The notes under the pieces are model-generated. The model saw only the letters and a program-made list of their open reading frames with translations, ran no database searches and had not been told where the DNA came from. The position numbers were made by a program, and so were the translations under genes. Below are positions 21,891 to 33,754 of a stretch of 64,000 bases of DNA, piece after piece (the stretch's first letter is position 1; every line of letters begins with the position of its first letter). The stretch is taken from the NCBI GenBank assembly GCA_020726505.1, contig JAHLEZ010000006.1, forward strand, positions 1,488,001 through 1,552,000, written 5' to 3'. The DNA is from Leptodontidium sp. MPI-SDFR-AT-0119. Taxonomy: Eukaryota; Ascomycota; Leotiomycetes; Helotiales; Leptodontidiaceae.

Positions 21891-23747
21891 ATGGCGGACT
21901 TATTGAGAGAAGCCCCATTGGGCCAAATTATTCGATGGGTCACCAAGAACAAGTATCTCCAGTACCCAGAGGAGAAAGAAGGATTCGAGCTTCCAGCAAC
22001 ATACAACGCGGTCCTGAACGCAGCGGAGAAGATGACTGTCACTCCCGCCAGAACCAATACCCGTGGAACTGAAGGGCGAGCTGAGCGACAACGATCACGA
22101 TCCGCTTCATCGAGCGATTCTGAGACTGTTGACACATCTGAACTCGAGAAGGCACGTACAGAGAGCGAAGAACCATCTTCATTTGCACCAGCAGACAAGG
22201 ATGTCGAAGCCCTCTCTCTCAGTCGAACCAAGAGCCGTCTTGAAACCACCCCCTATACCGAGGCCAGACTTGAATTAGAAACCGAACTCGCTCTGGCTCG
22301 TACAGAAACCCGCCCCATCGTCCCATTAAAGACTTCCGACGGAAACATTCTCGTGGACTGGTACACAACAGACGATCCAGCCAATCCCCAGAATTGGAGT
22401 AATGGAAAGCGTGCCTTCGTCTCGATTGTGATCTGTCTATATACTTTCGTTGTCTACACTGGCTCCGCAATTTACACTCCCTCCGAAGAAGGCGTAATCC
22501 ACAAATGGGGTCTCCGACCAGTCGATGCAGCTCTGCCTCTATCCCTCTACGTCCTTGCCTATGGAATTGGACCATTGATCTGGGCTCCCCTCTCCGAAAT
22601 CCCTATCATTGGTCGTTCTCCAATCTACGCTTCGACTATGGCAGTCTTCACAATCCTCTCACTCCCAACAGCAATGGTCGATAACTTCGCTGGACTCCTC
22701 GTTCTTCGATTCTTACAAGGTTTCTTCGGCTCTCCCTGTTTGGCTAACGGAGCTGCAACTATGCAAGACATGTACTCCCTACTGTACCTCCCCTACGCAC
22801 TCGTCGCCTGGGTGTCAGCAGCCTACTGTGGCCCTGCCCTGGGGCCCCTTCTTTCAGGCTTCGCAGTTACTGCAAAGGGTTGGCGCTGGTCTCTCTGGGA
22901 GATCCTATGGGCTGCCGGACCAGTCTTCCTCGTCATGTTCATGCTCCTCCCAGAGACCTCCACACCCAACATTCTCCTCCGCCGCGCCAAGCGTCTCCGC
23001 AAACTCACCGGCGACAACCGACTCCTCTCACAATCCGAAATCGACCAGAAAGAGATGACCGCGTCTAAGATCCTCGTCAACGCCATCGTCAAGCCAATAG
23101 AAATCACACTTAAGGACCCCGCAATCGCGTTCGTGAACGTCTACACCGCAATCATCTACGGAATCTACTACTCCTTTTTCGAGGTTTTCCCGCTCGTCTA
23201 CCCAGTCTACTACGGCTTCTCACTCGGCCTGGTCGGTGTAGTCTTCACTTGTATCCTGGTCGCTTGCATGATCGGCGTCGCTATCTACTGCGCATACCTC
23301 TACTTCTACCTCGTACCAGATATCATGGCTCACGGTCTCCGCGCGCAGGAATCCCGTCTCGTTCCCGCGCTATTCGCATGTTTCGGTCCCACGATCGGTC
23401 TTTTCATGTTCGGCTGGACAGCGAGAGAGTCGATCCATTGGATTGCTCCTACGATTGGTATCACCATCTACGGCGCGAGTGTGTTCATCGTCATGCAATG
23501 TATCTTCGTCTACGTCCCGCTCTCGTATCCGCAGTATGCGGCTAGTTTGTTTGCTGGGAATGACTTCACGAGAAGCGCGTTTGCGTGTGGTAGTATTCTC
23601 TTCGGGAGACCATTGTTCATTAACTTGGGTGTCGGAAAGGGTGTCAGTGTCCTGGGTGGGTTGAGCGTTATTGGCATTATTGGAATGTTTGCCCTTTGGA
23701 TCTTCGGTGCTAAGCTTAGAGCGAGATCCAAGTTCGCTATGTCCTAG
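21891..23747 (+). CDS. MFS transporter, DHA1 multidrug-resistance type
   Basis: An intact, intronless gene for 618 residues. A soluble N-terminus of about 170 residues, rich in Ser/Glu, ends in ILVDWYTTDDPANPQNWSNG. This is the signature entry to the first membrane helix in benomyl/fluconazole-resistance type antiporters (MDR1, FLU1, Bcmfs1 group). Helices follow, including VLRFLQGFFGSPCLANGAAT and GPALGPLLSGFAVTAKGWRW, the antiporter motif C region. The central loop is basic (RRAKRLRKLTGD) and the C-terminus is short. Family members export hydrophobic drugs and toxins in exchange for protons at the plasma membrane. There is no biosynthetic cluster beside it, so a general detoxification role is more likely than self-resistance. 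The first ATG agrees with the family length. Confidence 0.92.
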   Translation: MADLLREAPLGQIIRWVTKNKYLQYPEEKEGFELPATYNAVLNAAEKMTVTPARTNTRGTEGRAERQRSRSASSSDSETVDTSELEKARTESEEPSSFAPADKDVEALSLSRTKSRLETTPYTEARLELETELALARTETRPIVPLKTSDGNILVDWYTTDDPANPQNWSNGKRAFVSIVICLYTFVVYTGSAIYTPSEEGVIHKWGLRPVDAALPLSLYVLAYGIGPLIWAPLSEIPIIGRSPIYASTMAVFTILSLPTAMVDNFAGLLVLRFLQGFFGSPCLANGAATMQDMYSLLYLPYALVAWVSAAYCGPALGPLLSGFAVTAKGWRWSLWEILWAAGPVFLVMFMLLPETSTPNILLRRAKRLRKLTGDNRLLSQSEIDQKEMTASKILVNAIVKPIEITLKDPAIAFVNVYTAIIYGIYYSFFEVFPLVYPVYYGFSLGLVGVVFTCILVACMIGVAIYCAYLYFYLVPDIMAHGLRAQESRLVPALFACFGPTIGLFMFGWTARESIHWIAPTIGITIYGASVFIVMQCIFVYVPLSYPQYAASLFAGNDFTRSAFACGSILFGRPLFINLGVGKGVSVLGGLSVIGIIGMFALWIFGAKLRARSKFAMS

Positions 23748-24574
23748 ATTGGTATTGGACAACCAGTTTTCAATTAGGGTTGAGGGGACGGGGAATGGGC
23801 ATTAGGGAAGGGAATGGTGGTGATGGATTGATCTGGTTAGCGCGGTGTTTCTGTGCGGAGGGTAATAGATGGCCGGGGTCTGGTCTGGAATTGGGCTTGT
23901 TCTTTGGAATTGGAAATGAAAGTGGAATTCCGCCAGTCTTTAAGACCGAGAAGTAATTAATTAATAGAATGTTAAGTAATATCTTATCACCCACCCATCT
24001 TGGCCCAAATAACGTGGAGCTGTTTGCTGGGAGTGAATGTATTACATGCGAGAGTTTACATTGATAACATATCTTAGTGAGTGGATGTCATCTACTGTCT
24101 CCTGATGCAGCCTTATCGCCGTATCTCTCAATGACAGCGAGAACGAGGACCTAGCCGGGTTCACAAAAAGTAGGTTCATAGAATGGAGAATTTAGCAAGG
24201 CGGCATGCAAATGCGAGCAATGCGTCAACGGATGCCAAAGATCGATGGCATCGTCGACAAAACCAATCTCATCACATTGGACCGAGATCCAGCTCACTCG
24301 GATCTAACACTGAAAATGATCTGTCTGTTCTCCCCCCTCTCAGCGACTGCCCACGCTCGCCTCGGGACGCGTTTGCCCAGCCAATTGAAACTGACGCAAG
24401 TGTTCTTGCGGTTAGTATAGGAGACGCAAGCAATGACTTGACTGGTCAAGGAACTGGAAGGTCACATCAGTAGCAGTGCCTGAGGGTTTTTCGTTTGTCT
24501 TCAGCTATATGGGACCGTTGGAGATTTAGCTTGCTATGTAGCGAATTATATTCATGAAGGCCTACTACTCGTCA
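23748..24574. other. Convergent intergenic with a degenerate dispersed repeat
   Basis: 23977-24054 resembles 30483-30556 (see findings). A 96-codon plus-strand frame at 24183-24473 shows no family resemblance and is not called. Confidence 0.45.
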
Positions 24575-26394
24575 CTATGCTCTACACATGCGGCCATCAT
24601 TCGCAACAGTCCACGCCTCACTCCCAACACCCGCCGTGGCATAGAACAACGAGGTCGGATCCCACTTCTTCTTGATCGCCAACAAAGCAGCATAATTGGC
24701 GCCGAAGAACACAGTCTGGAAGTCTGGCTGGCGGAAATCGGCCTCGTTCATGTACGCGCCACTGCCAGGAGTCACGGCCTCAAGTTGCGGCATCCAGTCG
24801 TTGGTCATCAAATCCTGGTTGCGGAGCATGTCGTCCCAGGCACTGGCCGAGGAGTTCCAGCTCGTTGTCAAGTAGGTGTGAACGAGGGCATCACGCCATG
24901 CGGGAAGGACGGCGTTCGAGATGTTGCCCGATTTCACTGGGGCCGAAACGTCAGTTGCTACACCAACGACCATGACGCCCGCCTCGGTGACGTTGCGGAG
25001 GACTGCTTGGAGAGCGGGATTGCTGTTTTCTACGACGGAGCGTGGGACAAGACGACTGCCATATTGGTACTCTGAGACGCCGAGGTTGCCGTATGGGAGC
25101 GGGCCCATGTAGCGCTCATAATGGTCTGCGTAGGTCGCGGAGTCGGTGTAGGACACTGCGAATGGAATGCTGAGGCCGTTGAGGACGGCAACGAAGGGCG
25201 CGAGGATTGCTTGGACGTCTGCGGCCGTCTTGTTGTACGCAGTGACTGGGTTGATGACGAAGAATGTGTCGGTGAAATAGTATACGACCATGGTCCCGTT
25301 GTCAACCATTGCGGGCAAGAGGGTGTGGAATTCTTCGATGGCTTGGTAGAACTTGTCTTGCGTGGTGTAGGCAGCGCCGATTTGCATGCCTGCTCCTCCA
25401 ACTGGGGCGTCCGGATATGTCTTGACGGTCATGGAAACGACAATACCGTAATTGCCTCCGCCGCCGCCGCTCAAAGCCCAGTAGAGGTCTGTGTTTTTGG
25501 TTCGGGAGGCAGTGACGAGAGCGCCAGAAGCAGTGACGACTTCGAATTCCAGCGTTTGGTCGGCTGCGAGACCGAAGTTGGTGCTGAGCGCGGAGTGGCC
25601 ACCTCCTTGGGTGTAACCACCAGCAAGACCAACAGTTGGGCACTCGCCTCCGACGACAACAAGCCCCTTTGCTGCTGCTGCAGTGACAATCTCGTACCCT
25701 TCGATACCGGCTCCAAGTTTGACCGCTGAGCCGGTGTAGTACTTGTCGGAGAATTGCTTGAACTCTATGTCCTTCAAATGATGAGTCCAGACAGAGAGAG
25801 CTCCAGCGCCGGTGGAGCGCCCGAGGAAGCTTCGACTTATCAGTCCATTGTTCATTGGCACAGGATGTTCAACTTACTCATGACCTGTGTTGCGGATCAC
25901 AAAACGGATATTGTTGGCGGCGGCGAACTTGACACCGGCAACCACATCGTCGACTGTCGACACATTGACGGTGTATCGAACATAGTTCCCGAGAAGACAT
26001 GGCTGCGATTCCGCAGTGAAGGGGTCGCAACTCTGGTTGGCAAAGTACGGTGCCATGATCGACGAGGAAGAGTCCAAGCTAGCTGGGGTTAGAATTCCAA
26101 ACGCTTGGCATTGTGGGGAGGGAATACCACTTACTGTAGTTTCGGCGTGGTCCAGGAATCTTGGACGATGGCGCACTCGGAAGCGCTGTATGTCGGGTCG
26201 TGACATGGTGTCCCTATTGGAACTGTGGCGATAAGTCGACCGCCGATGGTGCTGTTGAGTTTTGACCAAGACGAAGTTGATGGCCAGCAGGCGTCACCAG
26301 GGAAGCAGTGACAAGAGGCCTTGCTTCGTGCCTGTATTTTGGAGGAGTAGGCAGCGACGGCAGAGGTTATGGCGAGAGCAGCGGAGAGCTTCAT
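24575..26394 (-). CDS. Secreted FAD-linked oxidoreductase (BBE-like, bicovalent flavin)
   Basis: Three exons on the minus strand: 26394-26135, 26078-25878 and 25829-24575, giving 571 residues. Residues 1-20 are a signal peptide. The FAD-binding PCMH domain follows, with RNTGHDFLGRSTGAGAL, where His153 is the flavin-linking histidine. GGECPTVGLAGGYTQGGGHS follows with Cys217, the second covalent link. The C-terminal BBE domain ends with NYAALLAIKKKWDPTSLFYA. The exon 2/3 junction was placed to keep GHDFLGRS intact; a nearer acceptor would add two residues. Enzymes of this VAO group oxidise alcohols, sugars or polyphenolic and alkaloid substrates with oxygen (for example isoamyl alcohol oxidase, berberine-bridge enzyme). 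The substrate cannot be read from sequence. Many N-glycosylation sites fit secretion. Confidence 0.9.
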
Positions 26395-28436
26395 CTTGTT
26401 TGTTAGTAACGAGTGACTGGTTGTAAAGACTGACTGAAGGAGATCCTTGGGAAGGGAAAAGGTAAAAGAAACAGGGGAGAAGGGTTTTATTTATGGCCAT
26501 CTGGAAAGGAACTTTCGGTGATGTCGGGGCAAGATGTGGATGTGGCCATGGAAAGGTGCGAAATCATGCCCGAAAGTTTCGAAGTCTTCTCGAGCATGGT
26601 CAGTAAGTAATTGAAGAGGAGGGGCTCGTTCGGGAGAGGCACCAAAAGCAGTAGTGCCTCGGTTTGGCAAGTCTGCACTTTGAAGGCTGTGGCGGCATCC
26701 TCTCCAACACAGGGAGATAGATAGCTCTTCTCTTTACAGGCTTGTTTGTGGATGGGCGGGGGAAGCATACCATATCTAGCAAACATTCCGTTGGCGAACA
26801 ACTGAGCAAACTTTGTGTGCGGATAAAGTGTTCCCACGAGCATATGCCATTCGTCTGATTCGTCTGTAGTAGGTAGTAGTCGGTCCCTGACGGTCTTCCT
26901 TAGTAACCCTTAATTGCATCCTGTGTTGGTCTCGGCGGTTTCTCGGATGATGTGCAATGTCGTCGAAAGGGGGTTCGAAGCGGAATGTCAACAGACGAGA
27001 CGACAGGGATTTGCCTCCGTCCCGAAGACCCCAGAACCTAGGACATCCAGCCATGTGCTCGCCAGGGAGGGATTGGTTAGGGGCCGGCCGACCCTGGAAG
27101 AGCGGGGCTGCCCTTGATAATACAATGCAGGCGCCACCTATAATTTTCCGCTGTCGGGTACTACGGTACTTGATGGCATCTTTACTTCGACCAGTTTGTA
27201 GGGTGCCCGAGTACATCCTCCCTCATATTTATCTTCTTCTCCGCGAAGCCGCGTTGCTATATATCGAACATGTTAGAGCTTCAGCACATCCTCCACGTCA
27301 ATACATGCAAATACCTACAAGTTTCTTTGGCATGTAGTTATGCCCGTCAGTCATATTATTCAATAGTCAGACTTGAATCGTATCCAAGCTAGAACAAGCT
27401 TCGCCCCCCCGTGACCCGCGCTCTCGAGCCCCTTCGACGATGCAAGTACAGTACGAGTAGTTCGGAGAATGCAATCCACTCGGCGACCACGCCACCCTAG
27501 AAAGCTCCAACTCAGAATCTCCGAACAAAGGATTAAATGTTTGAATTACCCTGCCGGCAAGGGTTTGTGTGTTTGAATTCTCTCTGGAGTTGAGCCTATC
27601 GCACAGACAGATCTCCAAGCCGCGTGGTCTTCTTTAAGGCTACTTGTATGTTCAGTTAACGTGACATTACGGAGAGAGAAGAAAAAAAAAAAGGGGGGGG
27701 GGGGGGGGGGGGGGGGGCTGTAAAGAAGACTGCGATGAAGAGTTACTCGCAAAAGAGGCTACGAGGATGGGCTATAAGAGAGATTCGAGTCTAAATTCTA
27801 ATTAATGCCCTGAAGTTAAGAGACGCCATACCTCAAAGAGCTTTCGCTTTTATATTGAGCTATCGACGTGGTAATCGAGTACTTGTAGGTTACGAAGTAT
27901 TGCCTTGTGGTTAGCTAATAGTTGACTTGGTGGTGGAGCAGGTCTATTGATCGGTGCCTGGTCTCAATTGATCATCTCCGATCTCACTCCACAGACATGC
28001 TCCGTAGAGCATCTAGATCTTGGTCGCCAAACAAACAGGGGCAAGACATCTCTTCTCCTGAACAGCGACAGACCAGATTGATCATTTGATCGCATCTGAT
28101 TCCCTTGTGAAAACGCGGCGTTTGATGGGCAACGCTTCTTGTCGCCACCTACAAATGCCGGGTCGGTACAGTAAGAAAGCCCTAAGCTTATGCATGCACT
28201 ATCGTCGGTTAAGCCAGGAACAGGAACGCGCCCTGAAATGTTTTCCTACCTGAGACAACTAACCCGTTCCCTAGGCGAGCGAGACTTGGAACGCCAATCT
28301 AACCGTTCCGCTGGTGTCATCCGACGCCCCAAGGCCACAATCCCATCTATAATTCGCATGGCTCCTCCTTTCAATGCAATTTAAATCTAAATCTAAATCT
28401 AAATCTACCTCTTTCCGAAGATGTACCTGTGAAAGC
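26395..28436. other. Intergenic with an A11-G25 homopolymer
   Basis: About 2 kb between divergent genes. Bases 27682-27692 are A and 27693-27717 are 25 consecutive G. Near 28383-28407 an AAATCT hexamer is repeated four times just before the receptor gene. No gene recognised. Confidence 0.5.
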
Positions 28437-29972
28437 ATGAAGCGACCTTTAGGCTTTCTGCTATTCTTCCTGGCCTCGGTGCCCTGGACATCTGCCCAAG
28501 GGACTATCGCTTCATTGCCCTCATGTGCGGTTCGTGTCTCCTAGAGTGACTGGGGAGTGCCAGCAGCTAACCGATTCCAAGTTGACATGTCTTGCAACCG
28601 GCCTCGAAACATCAGCGTGTGTACCTACGAATTCTACATGCGTTTGCCTTGATGTAAAATTACAAGAAGCAGTAGCTGTCTGCGTTGCCAGCACTTGCAC
28701 CATCAAAGAGTCTCTCGGTAAGCTTCAGTCTGTTTATCTCCAGTCCTCTATCCCCGAATCCATATCTAACATCCAACGAACCAGTCGCCAAAAATGTCAC
28801 CGAAACCATCTGCAAAATCCCAATCCGAGACGTAAGCGCGGGCTATTTCGCAATAAACATCACCTTTGGGGTACTGTCTGTTGCGGTTGTTCTCGTGAGA
28901 CTGATCGCCAGATTCTTCACGCAAGCTTCCTTTGGGCTAGATGACGTCTTCATATTCATTACGATGCTATTCGGTGTCCCGAGCATGGTCTTGACTTCCC
29001 ACGGCATACTTTCCAATGGTCTGGGTAGAGATGTATGGACTCTCACGCCCAATCAAATTACTGGTTTCGTCCACGCATTCTACGGCATGGAGATCTTGTA
29101 CTTCTTCCAGGTTTCGTTGTTGAAACTCTCACTCTTGTTCTTTTACCTTCGGATCTTTCCTGGGCCTGCTATCAAACGTGTCATCTGGGGCACTGTTATC
29201 TTCAACTGTTGCTTCGGGGTCCTGTTCGTTCTCCTCGCGATCTTTCAATGCAAGCCGATTGACTTCTACTGGACGGGATGGGACGGAGAACATCAAGGAC
29301 ATTGTTTGAACGTCAATGCTCTGGGCTGGGCAAACGCTGCAGTCAGTATCCTGCTGGATTTCTGGATGCTGGGGCTCCCCATTTCCCAGCTCATCCACCT
29401 GAAGCTGCACTGGAAGAAGAAGATCGGCGTAGCCATGATGTTCGTTGTGGGAACCTTGTAAGCCTCCGAACTCCCCCCCTCCACCTCGATATCCCACCAA
29501 AAACTAAAAGCCAGCCAGCATCACAGTAGTTAGCATCATACGCCTACAATCCCTCATCAGCTTCGCGAAGTCCGATAACCCAACCTGGGACAATCTGCCC
29601 GTCTCAGTCTGGTCCACGGTCGAGATCAGCATCGGCATGATCTGTACCTGCATGCCTACCCTGCGTCTTCTCCTCGTGCGCCTCTTCCCCAAGATCATGG
29701 GCTCCACACAACTCTCGCGCACGGGGAACAATTACTACAACAGCACGCATGGGCACACTGCGAACGGGGGCAACATCTCGGTGGTACGGCCGACAGGGAG
29801 GTCTGGTGATGAGACGGACACGGAGATCAATGATGGCGCAATCCGGTATCAGCAGAGCTATGCGGTACATCATGATGATCAATGGGATCAAGATGAGTCG
29901 AAGCTGATAGAGATGAGCGATCTGGATGTTGTGAAGTCGCCGATGAAGACGAGGACGAAAAACATTGTATGA
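28437..29972 (+). CDS. CFEM-domain seven-helix receptor (Pth11-like)
   Basis: Four exons: 28437-28529, 28582-28717, 28785-29457 and 29519-29972 (451 residues). A signal peptide (residues 1-20) is followed by a CFEM domain with its eight cysteines: LPSC, LTC, SAC, STCVC, AVC, STC and TIC. The membrane domain then has seven hydrophobic helices, including YFAINITFGVLSVAVVLVRL, LSLLFFYLRIF and ITVVSIIRLQSLISFAK. The C-terminal tail is cytosolic and polar. Introns have CTAAC-like branch points; the splice phases all agree. Pth11 of the rice-blast fungus senses surface cues before appressorium formation, and relatives are thought to couple to G proteins. A ligand is not predictable. The stop codon lies within a 66-bp tandem duplication. 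Confidence 0.9.
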
Positions 29973-30098
29973 GAATCAGGATTGATGTGCCATGATGTCA
30001 AAAATCTTTTCAGTTGTTTTTATATTGCGTCTGTATGAGAATCAGGATTGATGTACCATGATGTCAAAAAATCTTTTCATTTGTTCTTATATTGCGTA
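29966..30098. repeat. 66/67-bp tandem duplication across the receptor stop codon
   Basis: Copy 1 is 29966-30031 and copy 2 is 30032-30098. They differ by about four substitutions and one extra A. Copy 1 includes the GTA-TGA end of the receptor gene, so copy 2 carries a duplicate of it in the 3' UTR. Confidence 0.92.
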
Positions 30099-31017
30099 TT
30101 AGGCAAAGCATATACTTCAAGAATAAAAATGTATATAGTTCTTTAGCGAAATGCATTTCCAGCAAATACTGCAGTAGCTGACGATTGAGTCAAGCGGGAG
30201 CACCCTTGGCAGGGGGTGGCAGATTGCCGGGAGCACCTCCTAAAGGCCCGTGGTGCAAATTGATTGTTATTGAACTGATAGATGGGTGAGTCAATCTAGC
30301 CGTCTACTAGAAGGTAGCTACCTGTTCATGAGACGTTGGGTAATTCTAGGATCGATAGATAGAAGTAAGAGAAGAGATGCAGAAAAAAAAAGTTCGCTAG
30401 TGAATAAATCGGAGGGCGAATAACCACTAACCAGTCATCTGGTATTGCACGTAGATATATGCAAGTGGCAAAGACTTATAAATAATACCTCATCAACACA
30501 TCTTAGCCCTAACCACGAGGAGTTATCACTGGGAATGAATGTATCGCATGCGAGAGCATTCTTCGGAAGTCATTAGACTTCTGCGGTGGTGTTGTCCTGA
30601 TCTGCTGGCCTGTGATTATTGAGCTACGAGACCGACTACTAGTGATAAATAAGGAGTAGCTAGAGTTATGCACGTAATTATCCATTTCCATCCTCGAACT
30701 CGCGCCTAGCCCCATTTCTGCAAAGTGTAGTCCCTGTCCAGGCTGACCGTGTCCGCTGCAAGAGGAGGTGTCATATCGAGAGCGAGGTGTGCCCTTTGGT
30801 GGTATCGTATCGCTCATGGTTTGGAACATTGAAGGCAGATTTGTGGTGTAGACTTTGTGCAGGAGAACGATCGGTTGGAGCTATTCGGTGGAGTCGTGTT
30901 GAATTGAGAGCCAGAAGGTAGGTGACGATGGCGCGTGCCGAAAGAGGAATTCCAAGTGCAGACATCTATTCCTCCTCACTGTTCTCATTCTCGGAGCTGA
31001 AATAAGGCAACAAGACT
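30099..31017. other. Intergenic
   Basis: Contains the second copy (30483-30556) of the degenerate repeat seen at 23977. Short minus-strand frames at 30509-30965 lack recognisable domains. Nothing else seen. Confidence 0.4.
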
Positions 31018-31733
31018 CTATTTCGTCAGGAAGTGGAAAGACTCGCACCAGCCTTTATCAGACTTCCGAATGCCCAAGCGACGGAATTCGGGTGGTGGAG
31101 CATTGAAGAAACGCATCGTTTTGCTCTTCACGGCGTCGTCGAATTGCAATTGAAAGCCAGCACTCTCTATCCTACCGAACATTGACCACTCGAAATCATA
31201 GACGATGGTAACTTCCTCAAGAGCGGTCAGTCCTTCAAGGCGTTGCGGAACCGCTTTGATTTGTTTGGGCCGGTGAGAGACAGACCACACGATTCGCAAT
31301 TGCACCCGGTTTCGAAGTCGTCCTCATCAATGGCGATATACCGAATGCCTGCGGTCTCTTTCTCACGGAAAGTATGGAAGAACGCAGGCACATGATCAAA
31401 GAAGTCTCTGCTGAGGTATAGGGTATCCATGGCAGAGTTGAACAGAGTTCCACGAGGATACCAGAGCGAGCTGAAGCATTCCACATATGGCTTCTTGACT
31501 GTATCTCGAGACTCTTGAGAGACCTTGAGAGCCGTTGGGACTTTGCAGACGGTGTAAAAACCAAGATTCTCGGAGAACTCCATCTCGACGACTCGGGGCT
31601 CAAGGGTGAACTTCCAGATCATTTGGCGGATCTCAAGCGGTAGGCGATGGAATGGCGTGAAAGTTGAAGAAGAGGAAGGCGCAGAAGGCGCCGGAGATGT
31701 GGTGATGGGTGTTGCTTTGCCGCCGCCGCTCAA
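31018..31733 (-). pseudogene. 2EXR-domain protein, frameshifted
   Basis: The minus strand encodes TFTPFHRLPLEIRQMIWKFT, the 2EXR hallmark, followed by LEPRVVEMEF, VPTALKVSQESRDTVKK, MDTLYLSRDFFDHVPAFFH and GIRYIAIDEDDF. Near 31235-31260 the homology passes to another frame (RLEGLTALEEVTIVYDFEW) and continues to the stop at 31018-31020. A one-base indel explains this; I found no workable intron. The frame opens with TTG at 31731-31733 and has no good ATG nearby, so a short first exon may lie upstream, as in the intact copy at 45.7 kb. 2EXR proteins are abundant in such fungi and their function is unknown. A sequencing error is an alternative to real decay. Confidence 0.6.
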
Positions 31734-32943
31734 TCGCTGAATTCGCTGGCTACGACGCGGCCTTGTTGCTTGGTGATGGGGGTCGAAGTGAGTAGGATGG
31801 AGATTGAAGAGGGAGAGGAAGAAGATGAGGAATGGAAAGTTCGAGGTTGCGATGCCGATGGTTTTGGCGACCTGCGCTAGTCCTGTCTTCCCAAAAGGGA
31901 AGGGACAATTCGACGCGCCGAAAACTTACAGCAGAACAGGATGAGACAAGAGCAGGAGGAAAGGAAGCAATTTATTACTTCTACCTTCTTTTTCAAAGCC
32001 CAAACTGTTCTGTTACATTGATAAAGTAAGCAATGACAAAGTTGGAGATAAGTGTTTCCAGTGCGGCGATGGTTGGGCTGCTCGCTTGAGCTGAGCCAAT
32101 TCTTTAATCACTGCCTAGACAAAATATCAATATCTTCCTCATTATGCACAGCAATATGTGCTGTTCATGAGTCCATGTCGTTGAGCTCTAGTTTCTATCT
32201 TTCTCTAAAGACGAGCTTCACCATTCTTGTTTTGCAGATGAGGTGGTACAGAATACATCTGAGATCAGCCGAGTAGCTCTGGAAGCTCGCGGCACAGGCT
32301 GCGCTACCTGGTAATTCGTTGCATTTATCAGGAACCCAATTTTCATGTGGCATTAGCTGAAAAGAGCTTCCTAAGGTCATCCTCATGCCTTTGTAACCCA
32401 AAGGATGAGACAGATCCTCAGATTCTTGTTGGGTAGATTCGAGACAACCTTGGGCCAAACAATACAGACAGCCTCTAGCAGGCAAGTTCGGCTGAGAGGT
32501 AACGACGCCTCATACCAATGACTGAAGCGTTCAAAATGCTATCGAACATTAATTACGGCAAGGTATTGTGCATCAAATGCAGCTTCATACGAGGAACTGG
32601 GGCACAAGGACTAAGCGAGTTTTTTTTATGGTAAGTGGGCAGGTGAAAGGGGCTATTCGGCGGTCACTGGTATTTATTCTAATTAATCTAATGAGATAAT
32701 GGGAGTATTGGGCAGCTCAAAGGTAAAGTTTACACGAGCTCTTTCCTATTTCGAGAAGCATACGATATCAGATGATCAGAGGGTCCTACTCGGCCGAGAA
32801 GGCGTAACCTTCATAAAAGCAGAGACGAAAGCCAGATATTCGCAACTGTCGTCAAGTTAGATACAATATTACTGAAAACAAGCTTCGAAGGGTTTAGAAA
32901 CCACCACATTTTGCAGTCTGCTCAAACAATTATACAGGGAAAA
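31734..32943. other. Intergenic
   Basis: No family recognised on either strand. Short frames at 32195-32485 are not supported by motifs. Confidence 0.4.
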
Positions 32944-33421
32944 ATGGAGACAACAGTAAGTCAAGTCGACTCAAGCCTGAAATCTAAACAACTTGCCCAA
33001 CCTACAGCCAGAACCGAAGATACTCCCCCCAAACAGCTGTTCCTCATAGCTTTGAGTCTCGCATTTTTCCCACCAACCTCAGCCATTCCAGTCCGAGAAG
33101 CATCCGTCGAGAAGCGCGGTACCTCCTGCCCCGAATGCCCTACCCAATATGAGCAGCAATGTCTCAAATCAGAGCGTTGCCGGGATCTCAACATACTGCA
33201 GAGGCTGGACTGTCCATTCGAATTCAAATTGGTTTCTCAACCAATGCGCGTGTGTCAGTCTCTACGGTTGTCCTAAGCCATACTGCGACAAGACTACTGA
33301 GGCGGACAGCGCTAGAGCGGCTGAGGCTGTCAAGTCTCAGAATCCTTTCCATGAAGCTCCCCATAGGTTCAATGTCTTTGCAATTTTTTATAGCATAACT
33401 AATAGATATGTTATGAAATGA
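32944..33421 (+). pseudogene. Possible small secreted cysteine-rich protein, frame disrupted
   Basis: From ATG 32944 the frame holds a hydrophobic stretch (LFLIALSLAFFPPTSA) and then VEKRGTSCPECPTQYEQQC, a Kex2-like KR followed by paired cysteines. About 33170-33230 the cysteine pattern moves to another frame (NWFLNQCACVSLYGCPKPYC) and ends at 33419-33421. The hydrophobic stretch starts some 33 residues in, late for a signal peptide, so the true start or a first intron may be mis-modelled. An intron bridging the two frames was not found. It resembles effector-like small secreted proteins in general terms only. Confidence 0.35.
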
Positions 33422-33754
33422 CATTCTGTATCTTGAAACATTTTCATTTCGGGACTTTCCAAGGTTGCCCATAACTGTCCTTACATAGAACCCCCTCTCG
33501 TAATTTAAAGTGAGGAGGCTTATAGCAGGATATGAGGAAAAGCCCTTTCATCTAGCTGTCCGTTAGCCCAAAAAACCCAAAAGTAAAAGATATAATTTTT
33601 TGGCATTGCCGTACCTGGAGGTGTGCCCTATATGTTTGTTACAAATAAACCGGCTACATAGTCTCAAACCGCGACGAGAGTGAAGTGAGCTTTTGTTCAA
33701 TGTTCCAGCACATCCCTGGACGTTGCTCGTATTGTTGCTCGTACTACTAGCAGG

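Noticed and set aside
24183..24473. 96-codon plus-strand frame
   Set aside because: No start context, domain or family resemblance; lies in a convergent spacer.
28383..28407. AAATCT hexamer repeat as a telomere-like array
   Set aside because: Only four units, wrong sequence for the TTAGGG telomere repeat, and located inside a promoter.
30509..30965. Two overlapping minus-strand frames (106 and 64 codons)
   Set aside because: They overlap a degenerate repeat, lack domains and cannot be joined by a plausible intron.
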